In this document: positions 48,650 to 60,700 of the stretch, in pieces | Layout of the letters: every line of letters starts with the position of its first letter | Position numbering within the stretch: the stretch's first letter is position 1 | Assembly: GCA_004794655.1 (NCBI GenBank) | Contig: SMMW01000634.1 | Location: 1,894,501 to 1,958,500, forward strand | Direction: 5' to 3' | DNA length: 64,000 bases | Source of the DNA: Marisa cornuarietis | Lineage: Eukaryota; Mollusca; Gastropoda; Architaenioglossa; Ampullariidae | Translations under genes and position numbers: made by a program | The notes under the pieces: model-generated | The model's input: only the letters and a program-made list of their open reading frames with translations | Told to the model about the DNA's origin: nothing | Database searches by the model: none

Positions 48650-48985
48650 TGGCCTGTCAATACTGTCTATATTATTGTGTACACGCCATCATGTTGATGC
48701 CTGGCCTGTCTATACTATTGTGTAGACACCGTCATGTTGATACCTGGCTTGTCTTTACTATTGTGTAGACACCGTCATGTTGATACCTGGCTTGTCTATA
48801 CTATTGTGTAGACACCGTTATGTTGATACCTGGCCTGTCTATATTATTGTGTAGACACCGTCATGTTGATACCTGGCCTGTCTATATTATTGTGTAGACA
48901 CCGTCATGTTGATACCTGGCTTGTCTATACTATTGTGTAGACACCGTCATGTTGATATCTGGTCTGTCTTTATTACCTGAATAAT
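48650..48985 (+). repeat. 43-bp minisatellite
   Basis: About seven to eight units of 43 bp with the core GTCATGTTGATACCTGGC, GTCTATACTATTGTGTAGAC and ACC. The first copies are more divergent. Confidence 0.95.
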
Positions 48986-49275
48986 GGCACGTGGTCTTAC
49001 GGAGCACTTTTCACAGCAGATGTCACTGATCCAAACCTGACCCGCCTTGTTATGTCGGAGCTCAAACATGAAATATTCTAACTGCAGCACGTAAGCGGAT
49101 CTCCCTTTGTGAGATCAGACGTCGCAGGGCATCTCATTTCCGTCTCCCCATGACCTCTCCCATTTTATAGGGATGCAATTAGCGCACAGTACGCCCAATG
49201 CCGCGACACGCAGATCGACGCTGATTGCAGACTGCGGTTCTTTTTCTGCAGCCCACTTTTTTTCTCTCTCTCTCC

Positions 49276-49279
<4 letters not shown>

Positions 49280-49317
<38 letters not shown>

Positions 49318-49318
49318 T
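49280..49318. repeat. CA microsatellite
   Basis: Uninterrupted CA run after a CT tract. Confidence 0.95.
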
Positions 49319-49395
49319 GCACGCACGCACTCACACAAGATCGTTATTTACAAATCTTGCAAGGCTTTTCCTAATGAGCCGCAGTCTAATGAACA

Positions 49396-49905
49396 TACCC
49401 TGTTTTCCCGAAAAAAAGACAACGTCTTATAATAATGTTTGCTCCCAAAGATGCGCTAGGTCTTATTTTCAGTGGATGTCTTATTTTTCAAAAAAAACGA
49501 ACATTTATTATATACTGTACACTAGCTGTCATCATAAACCAGTATAACCAGACAAACTGTGAGTCCTATCAAGAATTTCTTGTTACTACCATTACTTCAA
49601 TGTAAAACAATCTATGGTACCGGTCCCGATAATTATGAACACAAAGCAAGATTTATTCAGCGACAGTCATGTCATCATCTTCTGGATTATCATCATAACA
49701 ATAAAACCCTGAATTTCCTGGTGAATTTCTTGTGACTCCATTGCTTTCAGAATCATTGGCCCAAATCTCCCATGTCTAGCAATAGCACTGTCCTTAGATG
49801 AGTACTTGCTTCCAAACAAAAACTTTGCTAGGTCTTACTTTCGGGGTAGGCCTTATATTTAGCGATTCAGCAAACTCTCTACTAGATCTTATTATTACGG
49901 TATTA
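49396..49905 (-). mobile_element. Short non-autonomous DNA-transposon-like element
   Basis: The outer ends are ATACCCTGTTTTCCCG on the left and AATACCGTAATAATAAG read inward from the right. Near both ends lies GCTAGGTCTTA followed by TTTC and CTTAT in the same orientation, so the subterminal repeats are direct. On the minus strand, 49775-49653 encodes an acidic peptide ending SGFYCYDDNPEDDDMTVAE and a stop, like the C-terminal tail of a transposase. The family is not assigned. Confidence 0.5.
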
Positions 49906-50214
49906 TCAAGGATTATCAAGACTGATTGTCGCCCACATTACTTTATCGAAACTGTTCAAAATCGCGCCCGGTAGCTAACAAAAGAGAGAAAATAGTGGTT
50001 GAGGCCTCCTTCTGTTGTGCTTAAAGCAGCCCAGGAACAAGATATCTGAAACCTAACGAGATGCTACTATTTCAGTCAGCGCGTGAGAGATAGTAGTAAA
50101 CTGTCATGTTACGTGTCGGGGGATGGGATTGGTAAATGAACAACATCCCACTGGCGGATTTCAAACAACATACAAGCTAAACGCAAAAGGAAATAATAGA
50201 TGTTGCAAGTAAGA

Positions 50215-50580
50215 CACAGAGTCTTCACATCTGAGTGACGCACTGTGTCTTCACATCTGAGTGACGCATTGTTTCCACATCTGAGTGACGCGATGTGTCT
50301 TCACATCTGAGTGACGCACCGTCTTCACATCTGAGTGACGCGATGTGTCTTCCCATCTGAGTGACGCACCGTCTTCACATCTGAGTGACGCATTGTTTTC
50401 CCATCTGAGTGACGCGATGTGTCTTCCCATCTGAGTGACGCAGTGTGTCTTCCCATCTGAGTGACGCACTGTCTTCACATCTGAGTGACGCACTGTGTCT
50501 TCCCATCTGAGTGACGGACTGTCTTCCCATCTGAGTGACGCACGTACTGTGTCTTCCCATCTGAGTGACGCAGTGTGTCG
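50215..50580 (+). repeat. Minisatellite of CATCTGAGTGACGCA units
   Basis: About 15 units of 22-30 bp with the core CTTCACATCTGAGTGACGCA and TGTGT of variable length. The minus-strand frame reading RHSDGKT/RHSDVKT repeats is a by-product. Confidence 0.95.
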
Positions 50581-51834
50581 TGACACAACAAGAGGACGAG
50601 GCGCAGTGTCAGGATCACGCGATCACTGAAGGCGAGGGAGTACAGTACAGTGCTTCATGCAGTTCTCGTGATGTCGCAATTCTCGCCCGCCTCCCTTTTC
50701 CGCTCTCCACCTACAGCCATGCATATATAGACAGGCATTACTGATATACCTATATATATATATCTTCAGCTTGCGTAACACACAGTGCTTGCACACAGCA
50801 CCAGACAGTACCTAATTGCTGCATACAGATCAGCACCAGACAGTATCTTACATACAGATCAGACTAACAAAGGAAGCTGAAGCACAGGGTGTGATGCAGC
50901 TGTAGATGTGACAGACGATAAGGTGGATGTAGCGCGCCTGTCAACATGATGAACGTTAACAGAGTCCTGTTCTGAGCATTTCGCAGTCCCGAAAGACATT
51001 TGTTGTCCAGGCACTTCATGTCTGCACCCCACCCCCAGCCACATACACTTTCCTTGTAGTAGATGCGCAAACGTCTTCATTTTCCCTTAGAGATATAAAT
51101 TAACATTTCAGCTGATGGCGGACCAGGGTCGGACATCTGTAGGTAAAGTCACGTACGTGACTGGTAAACCAGACAACAAAGGGACAGTGCAATCTATCGC
51201 AGTCCGCGCTCATTTTTTCCTAGGGTGTAAAGAATGTTATTATTACTTTCGAATAAAACCCAGCCAAAATAGAGATCAAAGTAACAAACGTACAAGCATA
51301 ATTACTGGTTTTACTCCATGCAGCCACATTAAGATCATTACCAGATTGTCCTGCTCCAAGATTGTATCACTATTTGGATGAAAGATACAATTTCGAAGAC
51401 AATTTTAATGGAAATTATTGTCGTTTGATTAAAAAACATCACTCAAGTGAGGAATGACAACTTCTCAGTTCTCACAGCGCAAATCCGCGAAAGCCGCGGA
51501 AGCCTTTAAAGAGACGTAACTCTAGTCTGGCATTACCGCTCACTGCCTTGCCTTACTTCCCCTAGCTCCATTACTTCTCTGCATGGAAGAATTAGGAAAA
51601 GCTAATTATGAAAGAAAAATGATAGTCAGTCTCTACTGAAAATAGATTCCTCAATCTACTATCGTTATATTTGCTTGGAAAGCCATTAAGTTTCTAATAC
51701 ACCATAGATCAACTAGTCTTTAAAATTTTTTAACATGTTGCTGATCCTGCTGTTTGACATATGAGTAACGTCACACAGGTGGAAAATGAACTCCAGCAAA
51801 ATCATGTCCGCGCCGATAATATTCTCTCTCTCGC

Positions 51835-51859
51835 ACACACGCACACACACACGCGCGCG

Positions 51860-51916
<57 letters not shown>
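51835..51916. repeat. CA microsatellite
   Basis: CA run of about 60 bp preceded by CG-rich CA variants. Confidence 0.95.
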
Positions 51917-51918
<2 letters not shown>

Positions 51919-52799
51919 GCGTGTGCACAAATAGGGATGAACGTAAAGAACGGGAAAGAGAGTGGTGAGCTAAGTGTGTTGGAGTGGGCGGAGTGGCGAA
52001 AGATTGGATTCCCATCTAAAGGGAGAGCACACTAATCATGGTGCAGACACTGCGCATGCGGACTGCAGGCACTTTGGCGGTGGTGAAAACACCCCACGCG
52101 TAAGAGAAGGTAACTCACCTTCATTCATAGCACTTGAAACATGATGCTCTCCTAACCCTCTTCCCCAGCAATTTATATCTCGCCACTTGTTTCCTCCATT
52201 GCTTCCTATTATCTTTTGATGCAAGCAACGTTTTTTCATCTGTAATAACCAGATCGTCTGTAATAACCTGCATAATAACCTCCATAACCAGATAACAGTG
52301 ACACGTTTCCGTGAATGATAAAGATTCAATATTAGAAACCAAGACTTAATGTAAGTGATACAATTCAAGACACATGTTAGGGATGAGGTCTCTGAGGAAC
52401 CTATAGTTGATGAGGCATGGTTAAGCTTGCACAGTCAATTACCGAACTATAGGCGGGAAGCTCGAAGCACAAATATGAAGAAGGTGAAGTACTTCAGCTC
52501 TCATGGGGCACCTGAGAGTGATGGAAACCCATGATGCGGTGAATGCCTTTACCTGTGCTGCTGTAACCAGCTGCACAGACGGGCCCGGGGATCCCCTCCT
52601 GCTTGCAACCGGAGTTCCAGTCCAAACAGCGCAGACTGGCTGCTGGACTGTCCGGTTGGCTGACCCCCCCTGGGGATGGGCCCGCCACGCAGTCAGTTTA
52701 ATTTCGTGCTGCTGCCCTCTTGCCCACTAGCCTGCCATTAAATCGTCAGCCATAAACAGGTAGGAAGTTTGTCAAGTCAGAACATAGCGCTAGTCTTAT

Positions 52800-52877
52800 A
52801 CGTAGAGGCTCTGCTTTCCACCTCTTGAGTTATGTTGCAAACTTGCGAGTCCAGGAGTTTGACCACTTGAGCTATAT
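52800..52877 (-). repeat. tRNA-like fragment, possible SINE head
   Basis: The minus strand starts with TAGCTCAAGTGGT, a good polymerase III box A. Downstream is only a weak box B-like AAGTTTGCAACATA. No cloverleaf closes, so it is not called a tRNA gene. Confidence 0.3.
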
Positions 52878-54617
52878 CTATATATATGTATTTTATATTA
52901 TATGTCAATAATACACGATTAGTCACTGCTGTTTGCATAAAAAGTAGGAGGCAACTCTTCCGGCAAGGACTCGGTGTCTAGCTCGAGTCATCACGGTGCT
53001 CATGCTGATAACACTCGGCGCTGAACCAGCAAAACAATCGCCAAGAAAGGCTTGAGCACCTGAGCGCCCGCTGCCCCGAGCATGACAAAGGGAGGGAAGC
53101 TTGTAAGTGCATGCTACTTAAATTTTAAACATCAATAGTCGTACCGACTGCTGAAAAGGAGTTAGAAATTTTACCGCAAATGGAAGCTTCAGGTACACAA
53201 AATGTTTTGGTAATTTAGTGCATGCGTGCTTTTCGTTCGCTCGATTCTTGCGGCCTCTCCAGAGTAGAAACCGGGATAGACAAAAGAAAAACATTTTTCT
53301 CGAACAGTATGCTTTACAATTCCCGCTTATCACAATTTAATTTGCACGTCACCACTCACAGCGTAGCTTGAACAGCTCTCCGCTCTTGCTGTGAAATATC
53401 ATCTCTAAGAAGCAGAAACAAGTGTCTTGCTTTGAAACATTCACCTTGAACAAGCTGAAGAAAACATTTTGCTATTGAATGCCCCCTTTTTTAAATAGAT
53501 GCACAATCCTCGCAACGCACAGAGTGGCTACGGAAGGGGAGCGATTGTTTCGCTTGCATCATCTGAGTTGGACATGTCAGTCCCTGTGTCATGAAAAGAA
53601 TTTGTCCCCTTAGTACTGACCATGAAACATTTTCTAAAGTCAAGGGAACACACGGCAGATAGGTGCAAGATGACAGTATGGGAAGCAAATAGTAATGTGA
53701 AAAAAATGAGCTAGCGTGGAATGTGTGACAAACAGGCTGGTGTCGCTGACCAAGTTGCTAGATGACTGTCCGCCGTTAAAGGTCAGACAAGAGCCACCTA
53801 ACCATGGTGCTGCGGACGCTGTGACCAGCCCAGTATCAAAGACTCGGAAAACATTCAACCCGGGGTATGACCTTTTCTGGCCGCGAGTTTCATCAGGGAC
53901 GCACTCTGCTCTTGCACCTGGAAAACAACAACAGCAACTTTTTCTGGCAGCACCACACAGCTATACATCTCTGGAGCTCTCCTCACGCGAGCTGCCTCGA
54001 GTGCTGGCAGCTATTTAAAGCCACAAAAACAACCCCTGGCATCGCCGTAGTGTGAACTCAGCGCTTTGTAGCACAAGATCGCACCAAATACATCTTGGAA
54101 AAGGTCAGGCCAAGAAACGTTCACCATACTCCAACGCCTACACAATGAAACAATACAATTATTACCATTACTTTTCTTTCAAACTGTACTAGAAATGCAA
54201 CCTTAAGTAAGTTTGATAAGTTACTGCCCCATCAAATGTGATAAAATAATTACCATTATTTTCCCATCCATTGTGTGAAGTAATGATAACACTAGTATGA
54301 CTAACCTCTCACTTTAGAAATACCATTGCTACCCAGCCAAACTATGTTAAGTAATGTTATCCTTACCTTGGCTGTGCTTGCTGACCTTATCACTTCCTTG
54401 ACTCATTACGCTGTGCTGAGTAATGTTATCGAGATTCTTAATTAACCCAGCTGATCTCAACGACCGCACGAAGCTACTCAAAGGTCACAAAGGAAGCTTC
54501 TCGACTTATCAGACGCTTTCTATGTAGAGATACGGTGCGCAGGTAGTTCCGGTCGTCGCCATTGTCTTTGATCCAAGTCTTCTGTCCTAAACAAGTTTAT
54601 GTCCGTTGCAGGCTAAG

Positions 54618-56646
54618 ATGGCTGAGCGGTGGTGGTGGTGGCTGCTGGTCCTGTGTCTTCTGTCATTGCTGGTGACACGGAGGAGCGGTGTCAGCGCCTA
54701 CCGCGTGACGCTCATTCCGCTGCCAGAGACTGGTCACTGTCGCCAGATGGTCAGTGTTGGCCGCCAGCTCCTGGCCCGCGGCCATCAGGTGAGCTCACAC
54801 ATGCCCAAAGCTGCCGATGCTTTCAAATGCAGCTTTTTTATGTGTGAGAGCTTTAAAAAACTTACAAAATCGTCAGGTGACTAGCTGTCATAACTTTGAA
54901 AAGGCGTTTCCCTCTTCTTTAGTGACCTACGGAATCATAATATCGAATATTTGACTAAAGGTAGTTAATATTTTTCGCGGGTCGTGTGAAATTCTGTTCT
55001 GCTGTTTGTAGGTACTCTTGTACGTTCCATCATACTTCAAGATCAGACGCTGCACAGAACCAGCGCCAACCGATGACATCCAGGTGCAGGTGTTCCGTGT
55101 CGACCCGACAGTGGTAGCCGTACTGGACAGCCTCGACTCCATAATGGAGGCTGTCCGTGGCGGTAACGTGGCGGCGAGACCATCCGCCAGGCCGGTGCGT
55201 GACGTCCTGGGTCACGTGTGTCAGAGCTACTTGGAGGCACGAGATGACCTGGAGAGCCTCAAGAAGTTCAAGCCAGACCTGGTCCTGCTGGACGGCGACC
55301 CTGCCGCGCACTGCTTGGCCCTGGTCCCTGCATTTCTTGCCGTGCCTACCGGCCTTGTCGGCAGCGTCATCAGTCCGTTGGACAGTGGCGGCCCACTCCC
55401 CGTCAACTACTACCCCAGTTCCGACTCCGCTTTGCCAGGCAGCATGTCCTTCACGCAGCGCCTCACCAACTTCTTTCACTACGCCTCGCAGGCTTGGGCC
55501 GACGCGTCCCTAGCTGCTACCTTTCGCCAGGGGAACACCTTGGGGGCAAAGCTGAGCAAAGTGGATTATGGTGGCCTTTTCAGAAAAGCCGTTTTATTTC
55601 TGGAAAACTCTGACTACATCTTGGACCACCCCAAAGCGAACTTTCCAAATTTTGTGCAAGTCGGCGGGCTGACGGCGGCACCGGCTAAACCTCTGCCGGG
55701 ACCTTTACAAAGGTTCTTTGATGGCGCCGATGATAAAGGGGTGGTGGTCGTGTCTTTCGGATCTCAGCTTCTGAACCCAACCTCGCAAGTAGAGGAGAAA
55801 TTGTTGTTAGCCTTCAGACACGTGGATGCCCGTGTACTGTTGCGACTGAACGCCTCTACAAGTGTGACCAGGCTGGGACACGTGCAGATCACAAGCTGGT
55901 TTCCACAGAACGATGCCCTGGGACACCCAAAAGTTCGCTTGTTTGTATCGCACTGCGGTAAAAATGGATTTTTCGAAGCACTGTACCACGGGGTGCCCAT
56001 TCTGTGCACACCTTTCCACTCACACACAATTGGAACAGGCATCCGCGTGAACGAGTTCGGTGTTGGTCACATGTTGGACCCTCTGGCTGTGTCTGCCGAC
56101 AAGATCTCCTCAACCATCAACTCCATGTTGGCTGACAAAGGATTGTCCAAACGTATGAAAATGGCATCTTACTTATTCAAGAACCGACCGGAAACGCCAT
56201 GTGAGCGTGCGGCCATTGCGATCGAACGCGTTATTAAATTCGGCGGGGTTCACCTTCGACCCCGTTCAATAGATTTGAACTTCTTTCAGCATGCAGGTCT
56301 TGATGTGGCTTTTGCTGTGTTTGCATTGTGTATTGGTATTGTTGTGATTGTTGTGTTTGCTGTGTCGCACGGCGTACGATACTTGCGGGGAGCAGCATCG
56401 TCTGCAGACTCTCATACAAAGGTGGCTGCGCATACTCTGCACCAACCCGAAGTCCCGGTTCGCGAAACCGAGGAGGCCTCGGCTCACCAGATCACAGATG
56501 AACACGAGGGAGCCGCCAAGGTCCATCCGAAGGCAAGAAACAGACAGTCTCACGACATCAAACTTCGGGTTTCTGATGAAGTTCGTCATAAAGTGATATG
56601 CGTTGCTCTTTTATTAGCAGTTGCTTTGTTCTACTATCTCGCTTAG
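54618..56646 (+). CDS. UDP-glycosyltransferase (GT1 family), membrane-anchored
   Basis: Exons 54618-54788 and 55012-56646 (stop TAG) join in phase to 601 residues. Residues 1-32 form a signal peptide (WWWWLLVLCLLSLLV). The acceptor half has PETGHCRQM, with the likely catalytic His, and GHQVLLYVPS. PDLVLLDGD may hold its partner Asp. The donor half has VVVVSFGSQ and, from about residue 371, HCGKNGFFEALYHGVP, the UDPGT signature. The usual Asp-Gln that binds the sugar about 10 residues later is replaced by His-Ser-His-Thr. A transmembrane helix spans about 486-510, followed by an unusually long tail of about 90 residues ending in a second hydrophobic segment, ICVALLLAVALFYYLA. The enzyme would transfer a sugar from a UDP-sugar in the ER lumen. 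Its convergent neighbour is RMND5. The substrate is unknown. Confidence 0.92.
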
Positions 56647-57453
56647 CAAAATCAGACCGCGCTAGCTTCCTTTCCGTATAAACATGGTGTGTGCCGTTGT
56701 CATTATAATGTTTCTCTCAGCTTCTGAGATGTAAAGATCGATTTGGTTTTGTTGTTGTTGTTTGTTGTTTTTTTTATACTGATAGTAGGCTGCATTAAAA
56801 GTGTTGCAACCAGAAATGTATTCCTTTTGTGTGTACTTGAACATCAATTAAACGCTTGCTCAAGTGATGTTTTAGAAAGAGCAAGGGGAAGCGAGAATGA
56901 AATATAAATGTTGCCATAAACTTCAGCTATGTATACTTGCACCGGGTTGCATCGTCTTCAGTATTACAAACTCTAAACAAATTTTCAAATACAATTTTTT
57001 TGCCAATAAGGATTTGGGGTTTTTTTTTCGCTCTCTTGAAAATGTTATTTTTTCTTTCATAGGTTTTGAGGCAGTTTTTAAAAAATCTACTCTATGGCTA
57101 CACATAGAAGCAAAGCCCATCTTTATTACACATTCTGTACAGGTGTGCGTGTGTGTGTTTACACCATTGTTTGCTTGCACACCTGCTGCTCACAAATGCA
57201 CTTATGGATACACCTTTTGATATATATATATATATACAGGCCATGGTTTGTCAGTTATAGTTTTTACAAAGCAACAAGGTCTGCCATCAAAAATACGAGA
57301 TAAAATCTGAAATGAAAATTCCAAACACTCATACATCTTTAAACCAATTCAGACCACCATTAGCATGAGCATCATCTGTCCACATACACTCAAAGTGCAC
57401 AGCCATACAAATATAACTGCAAGTGACTTGGAGATGGGAGCTACGGAAAAGAT

Positions 57454-57459
57454 TTTATT
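57454..57459 (-). terminator. Candidate poly(A) signal of RMND5
   Basis: TTTATT on the plus strand, which is AATAAA on the minus strand, about 315 bp past the stop codon. Confidence 0.3.
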
Positions 57460-57633
57460 GACTGAGATTTTTTTTTTTTTGCCGGCAAATTATGTGTACC
57501 ATTTTTCTTGATAAACTGCTATCACTTTGAGTAAAAATGACATACTGTCAATGTTTTAATAAGGTCTGGGAGCTTCTCATGTTACTGTCAAACTGAGAGA
57601 CATGTTTAGTAGTGTACAAATTCTTAAATGAAA

Positions 57634-57639
57634 AATAAA
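57634..57639 (+). terminator. Candidate poly(A) signal of the UGT gene
   Basis: First clear AATAAA after the UGT stop, about 1 kb downstream and only about 140 bp from the end of the convergent RMND5 coding sequence. Confidence 0.25.
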
Positions 57640-57774
57640 TACATCTGGGATCATTATGAAAAAAAAAATGTTTTTCATCACAGCTGACACTTCCCCCATA
57701 AGCTTTTAGCCTCCCCTTCTTCAAGGTGTTCCTATCTGTTCATCCTTTGTGCTGTGATAATACTGAGGTGCCTT

Positions 57775-60700
57775 TCAAAAGATGATCTGTTTGGCATCAG
57801 AGGGAACTTGCTCCACAGGACAGTAGGGACACTTTACTCTGAAAATAGATAACAATAACATCTGTAACATACTCATCAAAGACAAAGATGTCTATGATGT
57901 GTCTTATACTAGGATTTGAAGCTGCCACAGATGTTACACTTACAAATGATGTATTTAAAGCCCAACCCAATTGCTGAGCAAAAATCGCTGGCAACAGAGC
58001 ACAAAGTATCACAAAAACATATTCCAGTGGTATTTTATGACAAAGAGGCATGAAAGATTTTATATTAATATTTTTCTCTAAAACAACTGACAGTGTGAGG
58101 GCACCAGGGACGTGTGTGCTCGAAACAGCTAAAAAAGGAAAAAAAAGAATTGAGGGTGATAAAAAAATTATAAGGAGCTTAACAGGAACACATGCGAGTA
58201 AGTAAATAGAAAATTTTTCATGCAGCTACATGAGGAAGAAATAAGTTTTTACATCGATAAACATGTTTCAAACTATCATTATATTTTTAATTGTAAAAAA
58301 ATCCTTCTCAGCAGTCAGTTGTAACTATTGTTGACCATTAAATTTTGATCTGATTGACTTACCAGTCTGTTGAATGAAATCAGTTTGGACCATTTAATTA
58401 TTTTTTAACTTCATTCGAAGCTTCTAAATAAAGTTCCAATCTGTAGGGGTGTATTCCAAATTCAGCTGTTTCATTTTTTGAGCAAAAAAAATCTCGTCTT
58501 GAACACGACAACCTGACCCATGTTTCTTCATTTGACTTGAAGACATGCACAATCTCTGTTACAAATACTCAGGGCACGTAAGAGAACATTCAGTATAGGA
58601 GAGTACTTTTTTCCCGCCTTCCTAGTTGCAGGTGAGAATGCCGGTATTTTGAAGGCTTATACCTTTAATCCATTCGCAACCTCCCGGTATAATTCACCCG
58701 CGTAGCGCGGTTTATGCTTGGTTTCCACCTGGGCGAATTTGCCAAGGGCTTTTTTCTATTTTTTTTTTACGTTTTAAAATGCGTTGTTTTGGATAAAAAA
58801 ATTAATGAATTCGATAGTTGATTCATTTTTCTATCGATTGATCTTCTTTTTATGTAGTAGTTTTTACGTCTGACAGTAATTTTCTGCGTTTTCCCATGGT
58901 ACCTGTCCTTCTGTTTGGAAAATGGCTAGCAAATACCTGGGGTAGAAAGTTCGACCAGCAGGTTTGAAAATTTATATTTATTAACCTACAGTAAAGACAA
59001 CCATCAGTAATACACCGTTTTAAAGAGCATTTTAAAAACATTCACTTGGTGTAAATTTTAAGGTACATAGGTTTTGTCTTCGAGTATTAAAATCAAATGA
59101 AAGATTACGACTGTACGCGCTTTAGAACTTTTGGAAATCGCCGGTCGGATATTAACAAAAAAATTATTTACACAATATATACAGACATAAAGTACCAAAA
59201 AAGTATATTTTTTATTAGAATATACATTAGAATGTTAATATTACTTACTATTTTCTTCTCCTTTGCGGTTGTTGAAGTAAACATTCATGTCAAAGTGAGA
59301 CAATGTGCTTCGATTCTCGAACTTTCCTTTGTTTACAAAAAAATCTTTTGACATCCTGTCAGTTCAAGGGAGGGAATCATGGTAGACGATTTCCCAACGG
59401 TTTTAGTAGTTTTCTCCCTTATGTTATTTTTTTTTTTTTTTTAAGGCTCGTAAAACCTCTATAAAAATTTTTCTGATTGAAATTATCATGGCATTTTCTG
59501 TTGGGAATACCATAAAAGAGTGTTTTTGAGCAAACAAAAGGTAAAGATGTTTCTTTTCTACACAGTTTGATCTATCATTATCAATTTAAATTGTTCGTCT
59601 ACCTCTTTCTGTTAATTTTATATAATTTTTTGAAAAAGGGGTAAATTCATGGTACCAGCTATGGTTGTAATGGCCTCAGCCTTGCGTAAGCAATGGATTA
59701 AAATTAAGCATAATTATATACTCATATTTTGGGAATTATTATTTTAAAACGAACTTAACCCGATCATAAATAAATAATGTTGAACTTGGTTTGTCCTTTA
59801 AAAGTGAGACAAAAATAGTTTCTTCAGTTCATCAGTCTCTCTCTAACACACTGACATCTACCAACACAAAAATACTTACTTGTTCATGTTTGAGAGTTTG
59901 TTCAAAGCTTCCTTTGAAATGACATGTCCACACACCAAGCGCATGGGAGGGTTATTCTCGGTGCTTTGCTGTCGGAGGATGGGGCAAGCAAACATGGAAT
60001 GAAAGTGGTACTCGTGTCCCAGGTCTATCTCCACCTGTGCTCAATATTAACCACACTCATTCAGAATTATGACAATGGATTTTATGGGGGGGGGGGGGAA
60101 TCATAATTTAAGTCTGAAATGAGCATTCATAAGTTAGAAATAATTTTAAAAAAGGAAAACAACTTAAAGCATTTCCAATTTTGGATCTTTACAGCTGACA
60201 TCTAGATTATCAATAGTTCACTTGGTTTTACTTGCTACTTACTGATTTCAAATTATAACACTGACTATAATCTAGTGATCCGCCTAACAAACTGTGCTCT
60301 TTTAGTATTTGCTAAAACTTCAAAAAGTCCATTAATTACTGTTTTTGGCCATTTAAAGTTAAAATGTCACTCTTAATATTATAAGTACTATAACACATTA
60401 TTACATATACATAATACTGTATTATAATATTTGCTGCTCCTTAATTTTTCAAACACCCAAAATATATGAGGCTACAAGTCAAACAAGTAGTCAGAGTACT
60501 TCAACAAGATGATTATGGCAGTTAAATACACGAAACAATAATGCAGCTTTTACCAGTCAACACCAATGCATATACTTGTACATGATAATAAGAAAACTGA
60601 CCGGCAGTTCATCTTTATTAGACCACACTCCTGGAACTAAACGTTCCTTCATCACCTGTCGGATGCTTAGCAGAGGTGGCAGTGCCCGGCATCCTGCCTG

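Larger units (their letters stand above)
50581..54617. other. Spacer and upstream region of the UGT gene
   Basis: It holds a CA run at 51858-51916 and a GC-rich patch at 52560-52710 with no recognised coding match. A tRNA-like patch lies at 52800-52877. Frames at 53491-54018 on both strands match nothing known. TTGCAG at 54606-54611 looks like an acceptor, so the UGT 5' UTR may begin in an upstream non-coding exon within this stretch. Confidence 0.45.

Noticed and set aside
50251..50586. Minus-strand RHSDGKT repeat frame
   Set aside because: By-product of the minisatellite; no start context and no partner exons.
53491..54018. Frames just upstream of the UGT gene
   Set aside because: Not in phase with the UGT exon through any acceptor I could find; may be promoter or old repeat.
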